DNA of 44,965 nt, taken from positions 1 through 44,965 of the forward strand of contig SVRF01000013.1 of NCBI GenBank assembly GCA_015064945.1, read 5' to 3'. Shown here piece by piece: positions 7,415 to 16,348 of the stretch. The translations under genes and the position numbers were made by a program. The notes beneath the pieces were generated by a model. It did not search any database. It saw only the letters and a list, made by a program, of their open reading frames with translations, and was not told the DNA's origin. How positions within the stretch are numbered: the stretch's first letter is position 1; every line of letters starts with the position of its first letter. The DNA comes from Oscillospiraceae bacterium (GTDB lineage: Bacteria > Bacillota > Clostridia > Oscillospirales > CAG-382).

Positions 7415-10400
7415 TTAAAACGAATACAGCGTAGAGGAAACAGTAAAGCTCTTCTTAAGCGTGCCTGCGCTGTATGTACCGCTTTCGTAAAGTCCTTCGT
7501 CCGCAGTCCCGGTACAGCTACCGCCCACGTACAGCTTGTAGGCAGAGCCCGTTGTCATTTCGGGGGTTGATATGATAACACGGGAGTAGGAAACCGTAGG
7601 CTTATAAGCCAAAAGCAGATTGCCCGAAGAGTCGGTAAGTGCTATAAGGCTGTTGGCAGAGCCGCTGAAGGAGCCTTTTAGCGCATTCTGGGAGAAGTTG
7701 GAAGAGCTAAGGCTGTTCATACTGTTGCCCAGGTCCACAACCACCAGTACACCGCCCGTTACACTTATTGTACCGTCGGCATCTATGCCGCTGTTTTCGT
7801 TGGTTTGGCTTTGCTGAACTATAAGCGTACCGCCGCTTACGGTAAGGGAACCGTTAGAGTCTGCACCGTCGCCCTTGGCATTCATCCACACGAATGCACT
7901 GCCGCCGATCTTAAGAGAGTACTGAGAGGTATTACTGCTGCTGCCCATACCGCCCATACCGGGTCTGCCGGGTGCGGCTGTGCCGCTGCCGTCTGCGCCG
8001 CCTGCGGCGTTGATGCCGTCGTCGGAGGACTGGATGCTTATGTGTCCGCCCATAATGCTTACGTTAAGACCTTCTATGCCCTCATAGCTGGCGAGGATAT
8101 CTATAGTGCCGCCGTTTACCGTCATGGTAGTATCGGAATGGAAAGCATCGTCACCTGTGTATACGGTAAAGGTTCCGTTGGTTACGGTACACGCACCGTT
8201 GGAGTGCACTGCGTCATCAAGGGAGTTGATGCTGTAAGTACCGCCGGATATAACAATATAGCCGTTGCCCTTAAGTCCCTTGTAGGAGTTGGTATCGGAA
8301 GAGGAGATTGTTCCGCTGTAGCCGCCGCCCGTAGTTATATCGAAGGTGCCGCCGCCGAGACAAAGCCCGTCGGTTGCGGCAATACCGTCACGACCGCTTT
8401 CAATTACGAAGCTGCCTCCGTTGATCTCGACGTATACATCGGACCTTACGGTGTCTTCGGGAGAAGAGGCGTAAAGGTCTATGTTTTGTACCAAAATATT
8501 GTTATCCGCCTTAAGCGCCTTGTAGCTGCCCGTGCTTGTATCCACGGAAGCGTCACTGCCGCCTGCGCATACTATATACATATTGTATTCGCCGCTTGTA
8601 CCTATACCGCTTGCGGAGGTGCGGGGCGTATCGCTGTTATCTATACTTAAGGTCTCGCCCGCCTGTGTTGCGTCATAGGATGCCTCTATGTAAAAGTTAC
8701 CGCCGGTAATATTAATGTCGCCCACGTAGCTTGCACCCGTGGTTGCGGTAACGGTCATCGTAGAAGTGCTGTAGCTGATGATATCGCCCACCTGTACCAG
8801 ACAGGCAGAGGCATAGTTTGTGCTGTTTATATGGGTAAGCAGGACAATATTATCTGCGGAGGCTGTAAAGTTCTTTGCCGTGCCGCTTTCCACAACCTGA
8901 GTTACGGTATAGGTGCCGTCCCCGTTGGAGGAAGCAAGTGCCGCATACCAATAAACTGCGGTGTTGGAAACCGTGCCGCTGTTCCATACGAAGCAGCCGC
9001 CGTCGGTAGATACCGCGCCGTTAAGCTGGCTGAAAGTATAGCTTACGCGCACCTCGCCTGCGGTTGCGGCGGTATCGAGAGAGCTTGCCTTAATGCCGTC
9101 ACCCGTAGAAAGCAGGGTAAGGTCGCCGCCGCTTATATTAACCAAAAGGTCGCTTTTTATAGCGTTATTACTGCTGTTGAGAGTGAGTACGCCGCCGCTT
9201 ATATTAACCTCGCTGTCGCCCTTAACACCCGTATCGGAGGAAAGCACGTTTATCTCGCCTCCGCTTATATTGGTGACAAGTGCGCTTTTCATAGCGTTGT
9301 CGGTAACGCTTAGGTTAAAGACGCCGTCTGTTACGTTAAGCTCGGTACCTGCCTTTATACCGTCGGCACAGTTAAGCATATTGACAGTGCCGCCGTTGGA
9401 GGTAAATACCGTACCTGCCTTAAGACCTGTACCCGCACTTGCGGTAAGCGTCAAGGTGCCGCCGTTGATGTTTACAGTGCCTTCGCTTTCTACCGCATCG
9501 GAGCCTGCGGAGCGAACAGTAAGACTGCCGCTGTTTACGCTGATATCGTCATTGGCGTGGAGACTGTCCTTAACCGCGCCCGTAACGGTAACAGAGGCTT
9601 CATCTATAATGATATCGTCGTCGGAAGCTATACCGTGCTGTCTGTTGCCCGTAACGGTAAGAGCACCGCCGCCGTTTATCTCAAGGGTATCGTTGGAGAA
9701 CACAGCGCCTTTATCCGCAAGGGTGGTGACTGTGCCGTCTGCAAGAGTGCTTGCCGTGCCTTCGGGCAGAGTTATGTACGCCTTTTTGCACTGCTCGAAA
9801 TACAAAGCAGAGCCGGAGGTATTTGTAAGGCTTACATTGTTAAGTGTAAGGCTTACCTTGTCCTCTGTACCTGCGCAAACGTGTACGTATCCGTTATCGG
9901 AGCTGCCGGTAACCGTATAGTTGCCGGCTGCCGTTACGTACGCACAGTTACCCGTAACCGTAACGCCTGTGCCCGTAGCTGTAACGGTGTCGCCGTCAAA
10001 GTGAATGCTTGCCATATCCGCAAGCTCGCCGCCTTCGGTAGTGCCGCCGCTTTCCACGGTGGGGTCGCCAAGCACTACTGCCGCTTTTTCTTCCTCGCTG
10101 AGGTAGCAGTCTATGTTAATACCGCATCTGCCTGCAAGGAACTTTCTGTATATTGCGTAGTCAGTAGAAGAAATAATGCCGTCACCGCTGACGTCACCTG
10201 CATAAACGGCAAGGCTGTCGCTGTAGCTCTTTGCTATGCAAGCACGCATAATAAGCAGGTCCGCCGCACTGCAAGCTCCGTCATAGCTTAGGTCGCCAAC
10301 CACAACAAGAGTATACTCACCGTTGGTATATGCCAGGACCATCCCCGTGGATATGACCGTGCTTGAAGTTTTGTCCACAACGGCACCTTCGGAGGTTTTA

Positions 10401-10609
10401 AGCACCGCCGTGCTGTAAACGCTGGACATAAGCTGTGCGGCAGTTACACCCGAAGGAAGGTTATAAACATAACTTCCGCTTACCTTTAAGCGGTATTCGT
10501 CGGAAAGCTCTGCCGCTTCCGCTGCGGTATCCCACTTGGCAAAGGGCAAAACCGTAAACGCCATCAGGAAAGCAAGAAAAACGGACAACGCTTTTTTAAA
10601 ACGCTTCAT
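7415..10609 (-). CDS. Large secreted beta-helix-like protein with dockerin (DUF4353 type)
   Basis: Signal peptide (about residues 1-36) followed by a short domain and two dockerin-like repeats (around residues 105-170: GDLSYDGACSAADLLIMRA and GDVSGDGIISSTDYAIYRK). The remaining 890 residues are Gly/Ser/Thr-rich repeats of the type INGGTLTLTA and ISGGVLTLNS, alternating with GIKA/GDGI phrases. This matches the carbohydrate-binding-domain-containing DUF4353 family, probably a long right-handed beta-helix exposed outside the cell. The ATG at 10609 has GGAG 8 bp upstream; an in-frame TTG two codons earlier is less likely. Length is 1,064 residues. The ligand is unknown. Confidence 0.85.
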   Translation of the reverse strand: MKRFKKALSVFLAFLMAFTVLPFAKWDTAAEAAELSDEYRLKVSGSYVYNLPSGVTAAQLMSSVYSTAVLKTSEGAVVDKTSSTVISTGMVLAYTNGEYTLVVVGDLSYDGACSAADLLIMRACIAKSYSDSLAVYAGDVSGDGIISSTDYAIYRKFLAGRCGINIDCYLSEEEKAAVVLGDPTVESGGTTEGGELADMASIHFDGDTVTATGTGVTVTGNCAYVTAAGNYTVTGSSDNGYVHVCAGTEDKVSLTLNNVSLTNTSGSALYFEQCKKAYITLPEGTASTLADGTVTTLADKGAVFSNDTLEINGGGALTVTGNRQHGIASDDDIIIDEASVTVTGAVKDSLHANDDISVNSGSLTVRSAGSDAVESEGTVNINGGTLTLTASAGTGLKAGTVFTSNGGTVNMLNCADGIKAGTELNVTDGVFNLSVTDNAMKSALVTNISGGEINVLSSDTGVKGDSEVNISGGVLTLNSSNNAIKSDLLVNISGGDLTLLSTGDGIKASSLDTAATAGEVRVSYTFSQLNGAVSTDGGCFVWNSGTVSNTAVYWYAALASSNGDGTYTVTQVVESGTAKNFTASADNIVLLTHINSTNYASACLVQVGDIISYSTSTMTVTATTGASYVGDINITGGNFYIEASYDATQAGETLSIDNSDTPRTSASGIGTSGEYNMYIVCAGGSDASVDTSTGSYKALKADNNILVQNIDLYASSPEDTVRSDVYVEINGGSFVIESGRDGIAATDGLCLGGGTFDITTGGGYSGTISSSDTNSYKGLKGNGYIVISGGTYSINSLDDAVHSNGACTVTNGTFTVYTGDDAFHSDTTMTVNGGTIDILASYEGIEGLNVSIMGGHISIQSSDDGINAAGGADGSGTAAPGRPGMGGMGSSSNTSQYSLKIGGSAFVWMNAKGDGADSNGSLTVSGGTLIVQQSQTNENSGIDADGTISVTGGVLVVVDLGNSMNSLSSSNFSQNALKGSFSGSANSLIALTDSSGNLLLAYKPTVSYSRVIISTPEMTTGSAYKLYVGGSCTGTADEGLYESGTYSAGTLKKSFTVSSTLYSF

Positions 10610-10633
10610 AAGCAATTCTCCTTTTTGTGTATA

Positions 10634-10655
10634 ATTATACAGCAGATGTGCTGCT
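10634..10655 (-). promoter_or_regulatory. Candidate -10 with adjoining inverted repeat for the DUF4353 gene
   Basis: A TATAAT hexamer on the minus strand (10634-10639) is directly preceded by the perfect inverted repeat AGCAG-N5-CTGCT (10641-10655), which occupies the would-be spacer. No good -35 is seen at 17 bp, so an activator or operator role for the repeat is possible. Speculative. The rest of the 10,656-10,882 gap holds only the sigF terminator. Confidence 0.3.
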
Positions 10656-10751
10656 TTTTATGTATCAACCTCACAGTTTACTTATATTATCAAAACATTA
10701 AGCGCCAATTAATTTACCGTGTAAATTATTTTTTTGTAAGAAGCGTCAAAG

Positions 10752-10786
10752 AAAGCCCCGTTAACAACCGTGTTAACAGGGCTTTT
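10752..10786 (-). terminator. Terminator of the spoIIA operon
   Basis: AAAGCCCCGTTAACA and TGTTAACAGGGCTTT pair around a 4-base loop, and T-rich sequence follows on the minus strand. It lies about 100 bp beyond the sigF stop codon. Confidence 0.75.
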
Positions 10787-10882
10787 CTGTTACATTGTGC
10801 ACAAAAACCGAACACCGACCCATCAACGCATTAACATACATCTGTTTGCATCGGCTTGTTTCGGCTTTAAGAATTTATGCAT

Positions 10883-11578
10883 TTACAACAGCTCCTTTCT
10901 TAGCCGTTCCATTATCTTCTTCTCCCTGCGGGACACCTTGACCTGCGTAAGCCCCAGACAGCGTGCGGTCTCGGTTTGGGAAAGCCCCTTGTAATACCTC
11001 AGCGCCACTATCTGCCTGTCCTCCGCATCAAGGCTTTTCACCGCCTGCCGCAGGGCAAGACTTTCGCTGAACGCCGCAACATTGTCCGTCCACAGGATGT
11101 TTTCGGGTGCAAGCTCCCCCTCTCCGCTTTCATATATAGAGCCTACGGGGGCGGTAGCGTCAAGGGCGCTTGCCGCCTCTTCCACGCTCATACCGCTCAC
11201 CTGTGCCAGCTGTGATATGTGGGGCTCCTCTCCCGTTTCCGTAAGCAAGCGCTGTTTCTCCCTGCAAAGGAGCGCCCCCTTCCGCTTAAGCTCTCTGCTT
11301 ACCTTTATTATACCGTCGTCACGCAGATGCTTTTTTATCTCTCCGCTTATAAGAGGCACGGCATAGGTGGAAAACCGTGTGCCGAAGCCCGTATCAAAGC
11401 CCCGTATCGCCTTTATAAGCCCTATCGTGCCTATCTGTACCAGGTCTTCCATCTCCGTGCCTCTGTCACGGAAGCGCAAAGCAAGGCTTTTTACCAAGCC
11501 CATATTCTCCTCCACAAGAGTGGAAAGTGCATCTGTATCGCCCTCTGCGGCGGCTTTGAAAAGCCCTTCCTCGTTCAT
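10883..11578 (-). CDS. sigF: Sporulation sigma factor F
   Basis: A 231-residue sigma-70 family protein with region 2 (LVEENMGLVKSLALRF, DLVQIGTIGLIKAI, FSTYAVPLISGEIKKHLRD) and region 4 (LDAEDRQIVALRYYKGLSQTETA, LGLTQVKVSRREKKI). Position decides the identity: it is the last gene of spoIIAA-spoIIAB-sigF. SigF directs the first forespore-specific transcription after asymmetric division and is held inactive by SpoIIAB. Its ATG overlaps the spoIIAB stop by 4 bp. Confidence 0.96.
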   Translation of the reverse strand: MNEEGLFKAAAEGDTDALSTLVEENMGLVKSLALRFRDRGTEMEDLVQIGTIGLIKAIRGFDTGFGTRFSTYAVPLISGEIKKHLRDDGIIKVSRELKRKGALLCREKQRLLTETGEEPHISQLAQVSGMSVEEAASALDATAPVGSIYESGEGELAPENILWTDNVAAFSESLALRQAVKSLDAEDRQIVALRYYKGLSQTETARCLGLTQVKVSRREKKIMERLRKELL

Positions 11579-12039
11579 ATACCGCCGCCTATCTTTTTGG
11601 TAAGCACCACCGTTGTACCCTTCCCCGGGGAGGAGCGCACCTTAAGCTTGTCGCAAAAGCTTTCCATTACCGTAAAGCCCATACCGCTTCGCTCGCCCTC
11701 GGGGTCGCCCGTATATAAAGGCTGCAGACATTTTTCCACGTCCTCCATACCGCAGCCCCTGTCTTTTATCTCAAAGACCACGGTCCCGTCGGCGTATACA
11801 GAGCCTTTAATGCGTATGTCCCCCTTGCCCCTGCTGTTTTTGTAAGCGTGGACCACGCAGTTTGTTACCGCTTCGGAAACGGCGGTCTTTATATCCGCCA
11901 GCTCCTCCACCGTTGGGTCAAGCCGTGCCGCAAACGCCGCTGCTATGGCACGGGCAAAGCCCTCGTTGCTGCTTTTTGCCGCAAGAGTCACCGTAAAGCT
12001 TTCCAGCGCCGTCTTGTTTTTCTCCTTAACTACCGTCAT
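11575..12039 (-). CDS. spoIIAB: Anti-sigma F factor SpoIIAB
   Basis: A 154-residue GHKL-type serine kinase and anti-sigma factor. The ATP-binding boxes are visible: AVSEAVTNCVVHAY (N box), DRGCGMEDV (G1) and GERSGMGFTVMESFCD (G2). The family binds SigF and phosphorylates SpoIIAA using ATP. A ribosome-binding site (AAAGGAG) sits about 11 bp upstream of the ATG, within the end of spoIIAA. Length is slightly above the usual 146. Confidence 0.96.
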   Translation of the reverse strand: MTVVKEKNKTALESFTVTLAAKSSNEGFARAIAAAFAARLDPTVEELADIKTAVSEAVTNCVVHAYKNSRGKGDIRIKGSVYADGTVVFEIKDRGCGMEDVEKCLQPLYTGDPEGERSGMGFTVMESFCDKLKVRSSPGKGTTVVLTKKIGGGI

Positions 12040-12042
12040 CTT

Positions 12043-12357
12043 TTATGCACTCCTTTCCGTTTTTATAAGCTTGTCCAGCCCCGCAAGCCGCATTATTCGC
12101 ATTACTGCCGCAGAGGGGTCCTTTACCGTAAGCACCGCAGATACGGAAAGCGCCGTCTTGTACCTGCCCATCAGCAAGCCCAAGCCCGAGGAGTCGCAAA
12201 AATGCACGTTTTGCAAATCCAGCACCACCTTCTTAGGCTGTTCGTCCCGTATAAGCTTGTCCATAGCCTGACGGGTCGCCGCCGCGCCGTGGTGGTCAAG
12301 CTCACCGGTCAGCGTAAAAGTAAGCGTGGCGTTTTCCTTTGTATGTGTAAAGTTCAT
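12043..12357 (-). CDS. spoIIAA: Anti-anti-sigma factor SpoIIAA
   Basis: A 104-residue STAS-domain protein whose FCDSSGLGLLMGRYK motif contains the serine that SpoIIAB phosphorylates in this family. Dephosphorylated SpoIIAA frees SigF in the forespore. The ATG at 12357 has an excellent AAAGGAGG ribosome-binding site. I could not find a convincing sigma-H promoter in the 125 bp between it and the divergent NIF3-family gene. Confidence 0.95.
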   Translation of the reverse strand: MNFTHTKENATLTFTLTGELDHHGAAATRQAMDKLIRDEQPKKVVLDLQNVHFCDSSGLGLLMGRYKTALSVSAVLTVKDPSAAVMRIMRLAGLDKLIKTERSA

Positions 12358-12430
12358 AGTTTGTTTCCTCCTTTGTTGCCCGAACATTTTACTACGGCGG
12401 CAGGCGATAATTTGTCACTGCTTGTCGCCG

Positions 12431-12459
12431 TTGACAAAAAGATAAACAAAGGTTATAAT
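12431..12459 (+). promoter_or_regulatory. Perfect sigma-A promoter for the NIF3-family gene
   Basis: TTGACA (12431-12436) and TATAAT (12454-12459) are exactly 17 bp apart and match consensus at all 12 positions. The gene starts 23 bp downstream. Confidence 0.9.
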
Positions 12460-12481
12460 TATAGGCAAAGGAGCTGATTTT

Positions 12482-13231
12482 ATGGCAAAAATTAAAGATA
12501 TAATAAGCTTTTTGGAAAACCGCATACCTAAAAGCCTGTCCATGCCCGGCGATAACGACGGATTTGCACTTGTGCCCGACAGCGAGAAGGAGCTTGACTG
12601 CATAGCTCTGGCGCTTGACGTAAGCCTTGACTCCATAGAGTTTGCAAAGTCTGTGGGCGCACAGCTTTTGCTTACCCACCATCCCACCATCTTTTCGCCG
12701 CTCTATTCCCTAAAGGACAGCGACGGCGTGGGCAAAAGACTGCTTAAGGCGGCGCAGGCGGGGATAGCGCTGGCGGGCTACCACACACGGCTTGACGCTA
12801 TCGACGGCGGCGTTAACGATACTCTTTGTGCTCTTGTGGGCATAAAGGATGTGGAGAAGTTTGAGGACGGGCTTGGCAGAGTGGGATACCTTGAAAAGCC
12901 CATGAGCTACGGTGAATTCTGCGCACACGTGGGCAAGGTGCTCGGCACCGAAAAGGTTACGGGCATAAATACAGGCAAGACGGTACACCGTGTTGCGGTT
13001 GTGGGCGGCAGCGGCAAGGGCTCGTTTTACGATGCATACCGCACCGGTGCGGACACCTTTTTGACGGGCGAGGTTGCCCACAACACCCTGCTTGACGGCA
13101 GAGATTTAGGTATGAACCTGGTGCTTGCAACCCATTACCGCACGGAAGTTGTGGTGCTTCCTCCTCTGGGCGAGATGGTGAAGGAAGCCTTCCCCCACAT
13201 AAAGCTTCACTTTTTCGGCGACAATCTGTAA
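12482..13231 (+). CDS. NIF3-like dinuclear metal centre protein (GTP cyclohydrolase I type 2 family)
   Basis: A 249-residue NIF3/YqfO-family protein. The LLTHHP motif (H66, H67) and a C-terminal HYRTE are the expected metal ligands of a hexameric dinuclear-metal protein; the canonical HxxxE near the C-terminus is retained as H-Y-R-T-E. The in-vivo role of the family is uncertain, despite the cyclohydrolase label. In many Firmicutes it sits next to trmK; here trmK is 15 kb away. AAAGGAG precedes the ATG. Confidence 0.9.
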   Translation: MAKIKDIISFLENRIPKSLSMPGDNDGFALVPDSEKELDCIALALDVSLDSIEFAKSVGAQLLLTHHPTIFSPLYSLKDSDGVGKRLLKAAQAGIALAGYHTRLDAIDGGVNDTLCALVGIKDVEKFEDGLGRVGYLEKPMSYGEFCAHVGKVLGTEKVTGINTGKTVHRVAVVGGSGKGSFYDAYRTGADTFLTGEVAHNTLLDGRDLGMNLVLATHYRTEVVVLPPLGEMVKEAFPHIKLHFFGDNL

Positions 13232-13246
13232 GGAGCGTGTAAAGCC

Positions 13247-14950
13247 TTGGCAATAGACGGCATTTTCTGCCACCGCTTGGCGGCAGAGCTTAAGGGTGCG
13301 ATAGTCGGCACCAAGATAGAAAAAATAAACCAGACCGGTGACGAGGAGCTTACCCTTCGTCTTTACGGCGGCGGCAACAAGTACAACCTGCTTCTTTCCG
13401 CTTCCCGCAAGAACGCAAGGGTCTGCCTGTGCGGCGAAGTGCCGCCACAGAACCCTGTGCCCACCTCCTTTTGTATGCTGCTGAGAAAGCACCTGCAAAA
13501 CGGCAGGATAACCGACGTATTCGCCCCCGAGGGCGAACGCATTGTTTGCATCGACGTGGAAAGCAAGGACGAGCTGGGCTACCCTTGCCACCGCCGCATA
13601 TATGCGGAGCTGATGGGTAAATACAGCAATCTGCTTATAAGCGATACGGATAAAGACCGTGTGCTGGGTGCTCTTTATCAGACAGACCTTACCTTCGCCG
13701 CAAGAACGGTTATGGTGGGTCTGCCCTACGAAGCGCCGCCCAAGCAAGACAAGGTACTGCCCTACGGGGTTACGGAGGAAGAATTTTGCGCCCTGTGCCG
13801 AAAGGCACCTGCGAGGGAGTGCGGCGATTTTATACTTAAGACCTTTGCCTGCTTCTCTCCCCTTACCGCAAGGGAGACGGCATACCGCGCCTCCGCCCTT
13901 GGCAAAAACGTGGAGGATGCAGATGCGCTTGCCCTTTATCGCAGCTTTAAAGAGCTGCTTGAAGGAGATTGTGCGCCCTGCACAGTCTGTGACGAAAAGG
14001 GGGAGCAAACAGCATTTTCCTTCACAGCCCTTACCCAATACGGTGCAGGCTTTACCGTAGAGCAAAAGGAAAGCTTGTCCGTGCTTCTTTGCGACCATTT
14101 TGAGGAAAAGGGCAAAAAGGAGAAGCACGACCGCCACAGCAGTGACCTGCTTAGACTTGTATCCAATCTTAAGGAGCGCATAAACAAAAAGATGGGACTG
14201 CAAAAGGAGTCACTTAAGGAGTGCGAGCGCAAAGAGGACTACAAGCGGAAGGGCGACGCAATAATAGCGGGCATCTACCTGCTGAAGCAGGGGATGGAAA
14301 GTGCTATGCTTATGGATTATGAAAGCGGCGAGGAGATTGAGGTGGCGCTGGACAAGCGCAAGACTCCTGCCAACAACGCCAAGGCGTATTACAAAAAGTA
14401 CACAAAGCTTAAGAACGCCGAGGTGGCTATGACGGAACAGCTTGAAAAGACGGCGCTGGAGCTTGAATATATAGAAAGCGTTGCAGACGCCGTTGCCCGT
14501 GCGGAAAGCGACAGCGAGTTTGATGACCTGAGGCAGGAGCTGGAGCGTACAGGCTATATAAGAGGCAAAGCCAAGGGCAAGGCAAAGCTTAAGGCAAAGC
14601 CCTTTGTTTACACTGTGGACGGAGGCTATACCCTTAAGGTGGGCAAGAACAATCTGCAGAATGACGAGCTGACCTCAGGTGCGGACAAGGGGGATATATG
14701 GTTCCATGTAAAGAACGCACCGGGCAGTCACGCCGTACTGTTTGCAGGGGGAGAGGAGCCCTCTGCCCTTGCCTACACGCAGGCGGCACAGTTGGCGGCG
14801 TATCACTCCTCGCTGAGCGGCTCCCCTGCAGTGGCGGTGGACTATACAAGGGTGCGATTTGTTAAAAAGCCTTCGGGCGCGGCACCCGGATACGTTATCT
14901 ACACCCACAACTACACCGCCTACGTAGACGCCGTAGAGCCAAAATTTTAA
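13247..14950 (+). CDS. rqcH: Ribosome quality control protein RqcH (NFACT/FbpA family)
   Basis: A 567-residue NFACT protein. It has an N-terminal NFACT-N domain (MAIDGIFCHRLAAELKG), a charged coiled-coil middle with long Lys/Glu helices, and a C-terminal NFACT-R domain (GADKGDIWFHVKNAPGSHAVL). In Bacillus subtilis RqcH recruits tRNA-Ala to stalled 50S subunits to add alanine tails; the older name is fibronectin-binding protein. The start is TTG at 13247, 15 bp after the NIF3-family gene, with AGGAG upstream; an intervening GTG is closed by an in-frame stop. Confidence 0.93.
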   Translation: MAIDGIFCHRLAAELKGAIVGTKIEKINQTGDEELTLRLYGGGNKYNLLLSASRKNARVCLCGEVPPQNPVPTSFCMLLRKHLQNGRITDVFAPEGERIVCIDVESKDELGYPCHRRIYAELMGKYSNLLISDTDKDRVLGALYQTDLTFAARTVMVGLPYEAPPKQDKVLPYGVTEEEFCALCRKAPARECGDFILKTFACFSPLTARETAYRASALGKNVEDADALALYRSFKELLEGDCAPCTVCDEKGEQTAFSFTALTQYGAGFTVEQKESLSVLLCDHFEEKGKKEKHDRHSSDLLRLVSNLKERINKKMGLQKESLKECERKEDYKRKGDAIIAGIYLLKQGMESAMLMDYESGEEIEVALDKRKTPANNAKAYYKKYTKLKNAEVAMTEQLEKTALELEYIESVADAVARAESDSEFDDLRQELERTGYIRGKAKGKAKLKAKPFVYTVDGGYTLKVGKNNLQNDELTSGADKGDIWFHVKNAPGSHAVLFAGGEEPSALAYTQAAQLAAYHSSLSGSPAVAVDYTRVRFVKKPSGAAPGYVIYTHNYTAYVDAVEPKF

Positions 14951-14978
14951 GCAGCGCCCACTAATTTTGCAAAAACTA

Positions 14979-15007
14979 TTGACTTTTCGGCGCTGTTGCT
15001 ATAAAAT
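14979..15007 (+). promoter_or_regulatory. Sigma-A promoter for efp
   Basis: TTGACT (14979-14984) and TAAAAT (15002-15007) are 17 bp apart, one mismatch each from consensus. The efp ATG is about 75 bp downstream. Confidence 0.75.
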
Positions 15008-15082
15008 ATATGTGAATATTTATGATAACAAAAAACAAGCGGCTTGGTGCACAGTGCGCCACGCCCGATATGGAGGACTTTT

Positions 15083-15640
15083 ATGGTAACAGCAGGCGAT
15101 TTTAAAAACGGTTTGACTTTTGAGATGGACGGCAACGTTATGCAGGTAATTGAGTTCCAGCACGTTAAGCCCGGCAAGGGTGCCGCTTTTGTAAGAACCA
15201 AGATGAGAAACGTTATAAGCGGCGGCGTGGTTGAAACTTCCTTTAACCCCACAGCTAAGTTCCCCACCGCAGTTGTTGAAAGAAAAGATATGGAATACAG
15301 CTACAGCGACGGCGACCTGTATTACTTTATGGATATGGAAACCTATGACCAGGTTCCCCTTAACGCAGACAAGCTTCCCGATAACTTTAAGTTTGTTAAA
15401 GAGGGTATGACCTGCCGTTTGGTTTCTTACAAGGGCAACGTATTCTCCGTTGAACCCCCTATGTTTGTAGAACTTGAAGTTACCGATACCGAACCCGGCT
15501 TTAAGGGTAACACCGCAACAAACGCACTTAAGCCCGCTACCCTTGAAACAGGTGCGGAAATTAAGGTTCCTATGTTTGTTAACACCGGCGACGTGCTTAG
15601 AATAGACACCAGAACCGGCGAATATCTTGAAAGAGTTTAA
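15083..15640 (+). CDS. efp: Elongation factor P
   Basis: A 185-residue three-domain EF-P. The tip loop reads KPGKGAAF, with K32 as the residue that enters the peptidyl-transferase centre and may be modified. The C-terminal signature [28 protein letters not shown] is intact. EF-P relieves stalling at polyproline. I chose the ATG at 15083 because GGAGG lies just upstream; an earlier in-frame start would add 13 non-homologous residues. Codon use is strongly biased, as expected for a highly expressed gene. Confidence 0.97.
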   Translation: MVTAGDFKNGLTFEMDGNVMQVIEFQHVKPGKGAAFVRTKMRNVISGGVVETSFNPTAKFPTAVVERKDMEYSYSDGDLYYFMDMETYDQVPLNADKLPDNFKFVKEGMTCRLVSYKGNVFSVEPPMFVELEVTDTEPGFKGNTATNALKPATLETGAEIKVPMFVNTGDVLRIDTRTGEYLERV

Positions 15641-15657
15641 TTTGTGAGGTATTTTGT

Positions 15658-16089
15658 ATGAACATTTCTGAAAAAGCCGCTTATGTTAAGGGCCTTATGG
15701 AAGGTATGAAGCTTGACGAAAGCACCAACGAAGGCAAGCTTTTTAAGGCTATTGCAGACCTTCTTGAGGATATATCCCTTTCCGTTCTCGACCTTGAAGA
15801 CGGTCAGAGCTATCTTGAAGAATACATTGACGAAATAGACGCAGACCTTGGTGAGGTTGAACGTGACATTTATGAATGTGACGACGACTGCTGTGACTGC
15901 TGTGACGATGACGATTGCGACTGCTGTGATTGCTGTGACGACGACTGTGACTGCGACTGCTTTGCAACCGTTTGCCCCACCTGCGGCGAAGAAGTTTATT
16001 TTGACGCAGATACCGAAGATGACGTTATCATCTGCCCCTCCTGCAACACCGAGATAGAGCTTGAGGATATTGACGATATCGAAGAATAA
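15658..16089 (+). CDS. CD1247-family acidic protein with Cys/Asp-rich insert and zinc ribbon
   Basis: The first 73 residues (EKAAYVKGLMEGMKLDESTNEGKL, then an acidic helical stretch) match the CD1247 N-terminal domain family often found after efp in Clostridia. Residues 74-101 consist only of Cys and Asp, with 13 cysteines. The C-terminus has CPTCGEEVYF and CPSCNTEIEL, a zinc-ribbon pair. The gene starts 18 bp after efp. Function is unknown; the Cys/Asp tract is an obvious candidate metal-binding segment but could also be low-complexity expansion, as the DNA there is a degenerate tandem of tgtgac/tgctgt units. Confidence 0.8.
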   Translation: MNISEKAAYVKGLMEGMKLDESTNEGKLFKAIADLLEDISLSVLDLEDGQSYLEEYIDEIDADLGEVERDIYECDDDCCDCCDDDDCDCCDCCDDDCDCDCFATVCPTCGEEVYFDADTEDDVIICPSCNTEIELEDIDDIEE

Positions 16090-16095
16090 TAAATA

Positions 16096-16238
16096 ATCCC
16101 CACCACTCACTGCGTTCACGGCGGGGACTCCAAGGTAATATAAGCACCATTTCCGTTCGCTCGCGCCTGCGCGCCACTTCGTGGCACTTGCGGAAACTAA
16201 GGTGCATTTTCTGCGGCACCTGTCCGCAGAAAATACGT
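16096..16238. repeat. Interspersed palindromic repeat cluster
   Basis: This non-coding stretch is a diverged copy of the three-part array found at 44186-44670. The first part is a CCCC...CACTCAC...GGGG palindrome. The second is a unit running from TTTCCGTTCGCTCGCGCC to CACTTGCGGAAAC. The third is a perfect 10-bp hairpin, TTTTCTGCGG-N7-CCGCAGAAAA. No gene is seen between 16,090 and 16,348. Confidence 0.75.
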
Positions 16239-16298
16239 AGAGTTTGTATGTTCCCGTTCGCAACGGGAGCAGACCATTTATTCGCACAGCGTAATTTT

Positions 16299-16327
16299 AC
16301 GGCGGAACGGCAACACCGTTCCGCCGT
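16299..16327. repeat. Strong GC-rich hairpin upstream of the amidohydrolase
   Basis: ACGGCGGAACGG and CCGTTCCGCCGT form a perfect 12-bp stem with a 5-base loop. It lies 21 bp before the amidohydrolase start and lacks a clear T-run. It could be a weak terminator, part of the adjacent repeat cluster, or a leader structure. Confidence 0.55.
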
Positions 16328-16348
16328 TAATAGTTTTGGAGAAAATGC

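Noticed and set aside
8831..10291. Long open frames on the plus strand opposite the large dockerin gene
   Set aside because: They mirror the repetitive Gly/Ser/Thr codons of the minus-strand gene, have no ribosome-binding sites and encode low-complexity Ala/Val/Tyr-rich sequence. The minus frame has a signal peptide and recognisable domains.
12358..12480. Sigma-H promoter for spoIIA
   Set aside because: No convincing AGGA..GAAT pair was seen on the minus strand; TGACAA and TAAAAT are 20 bp apart, a poor housekeeping match. Left unassigned.
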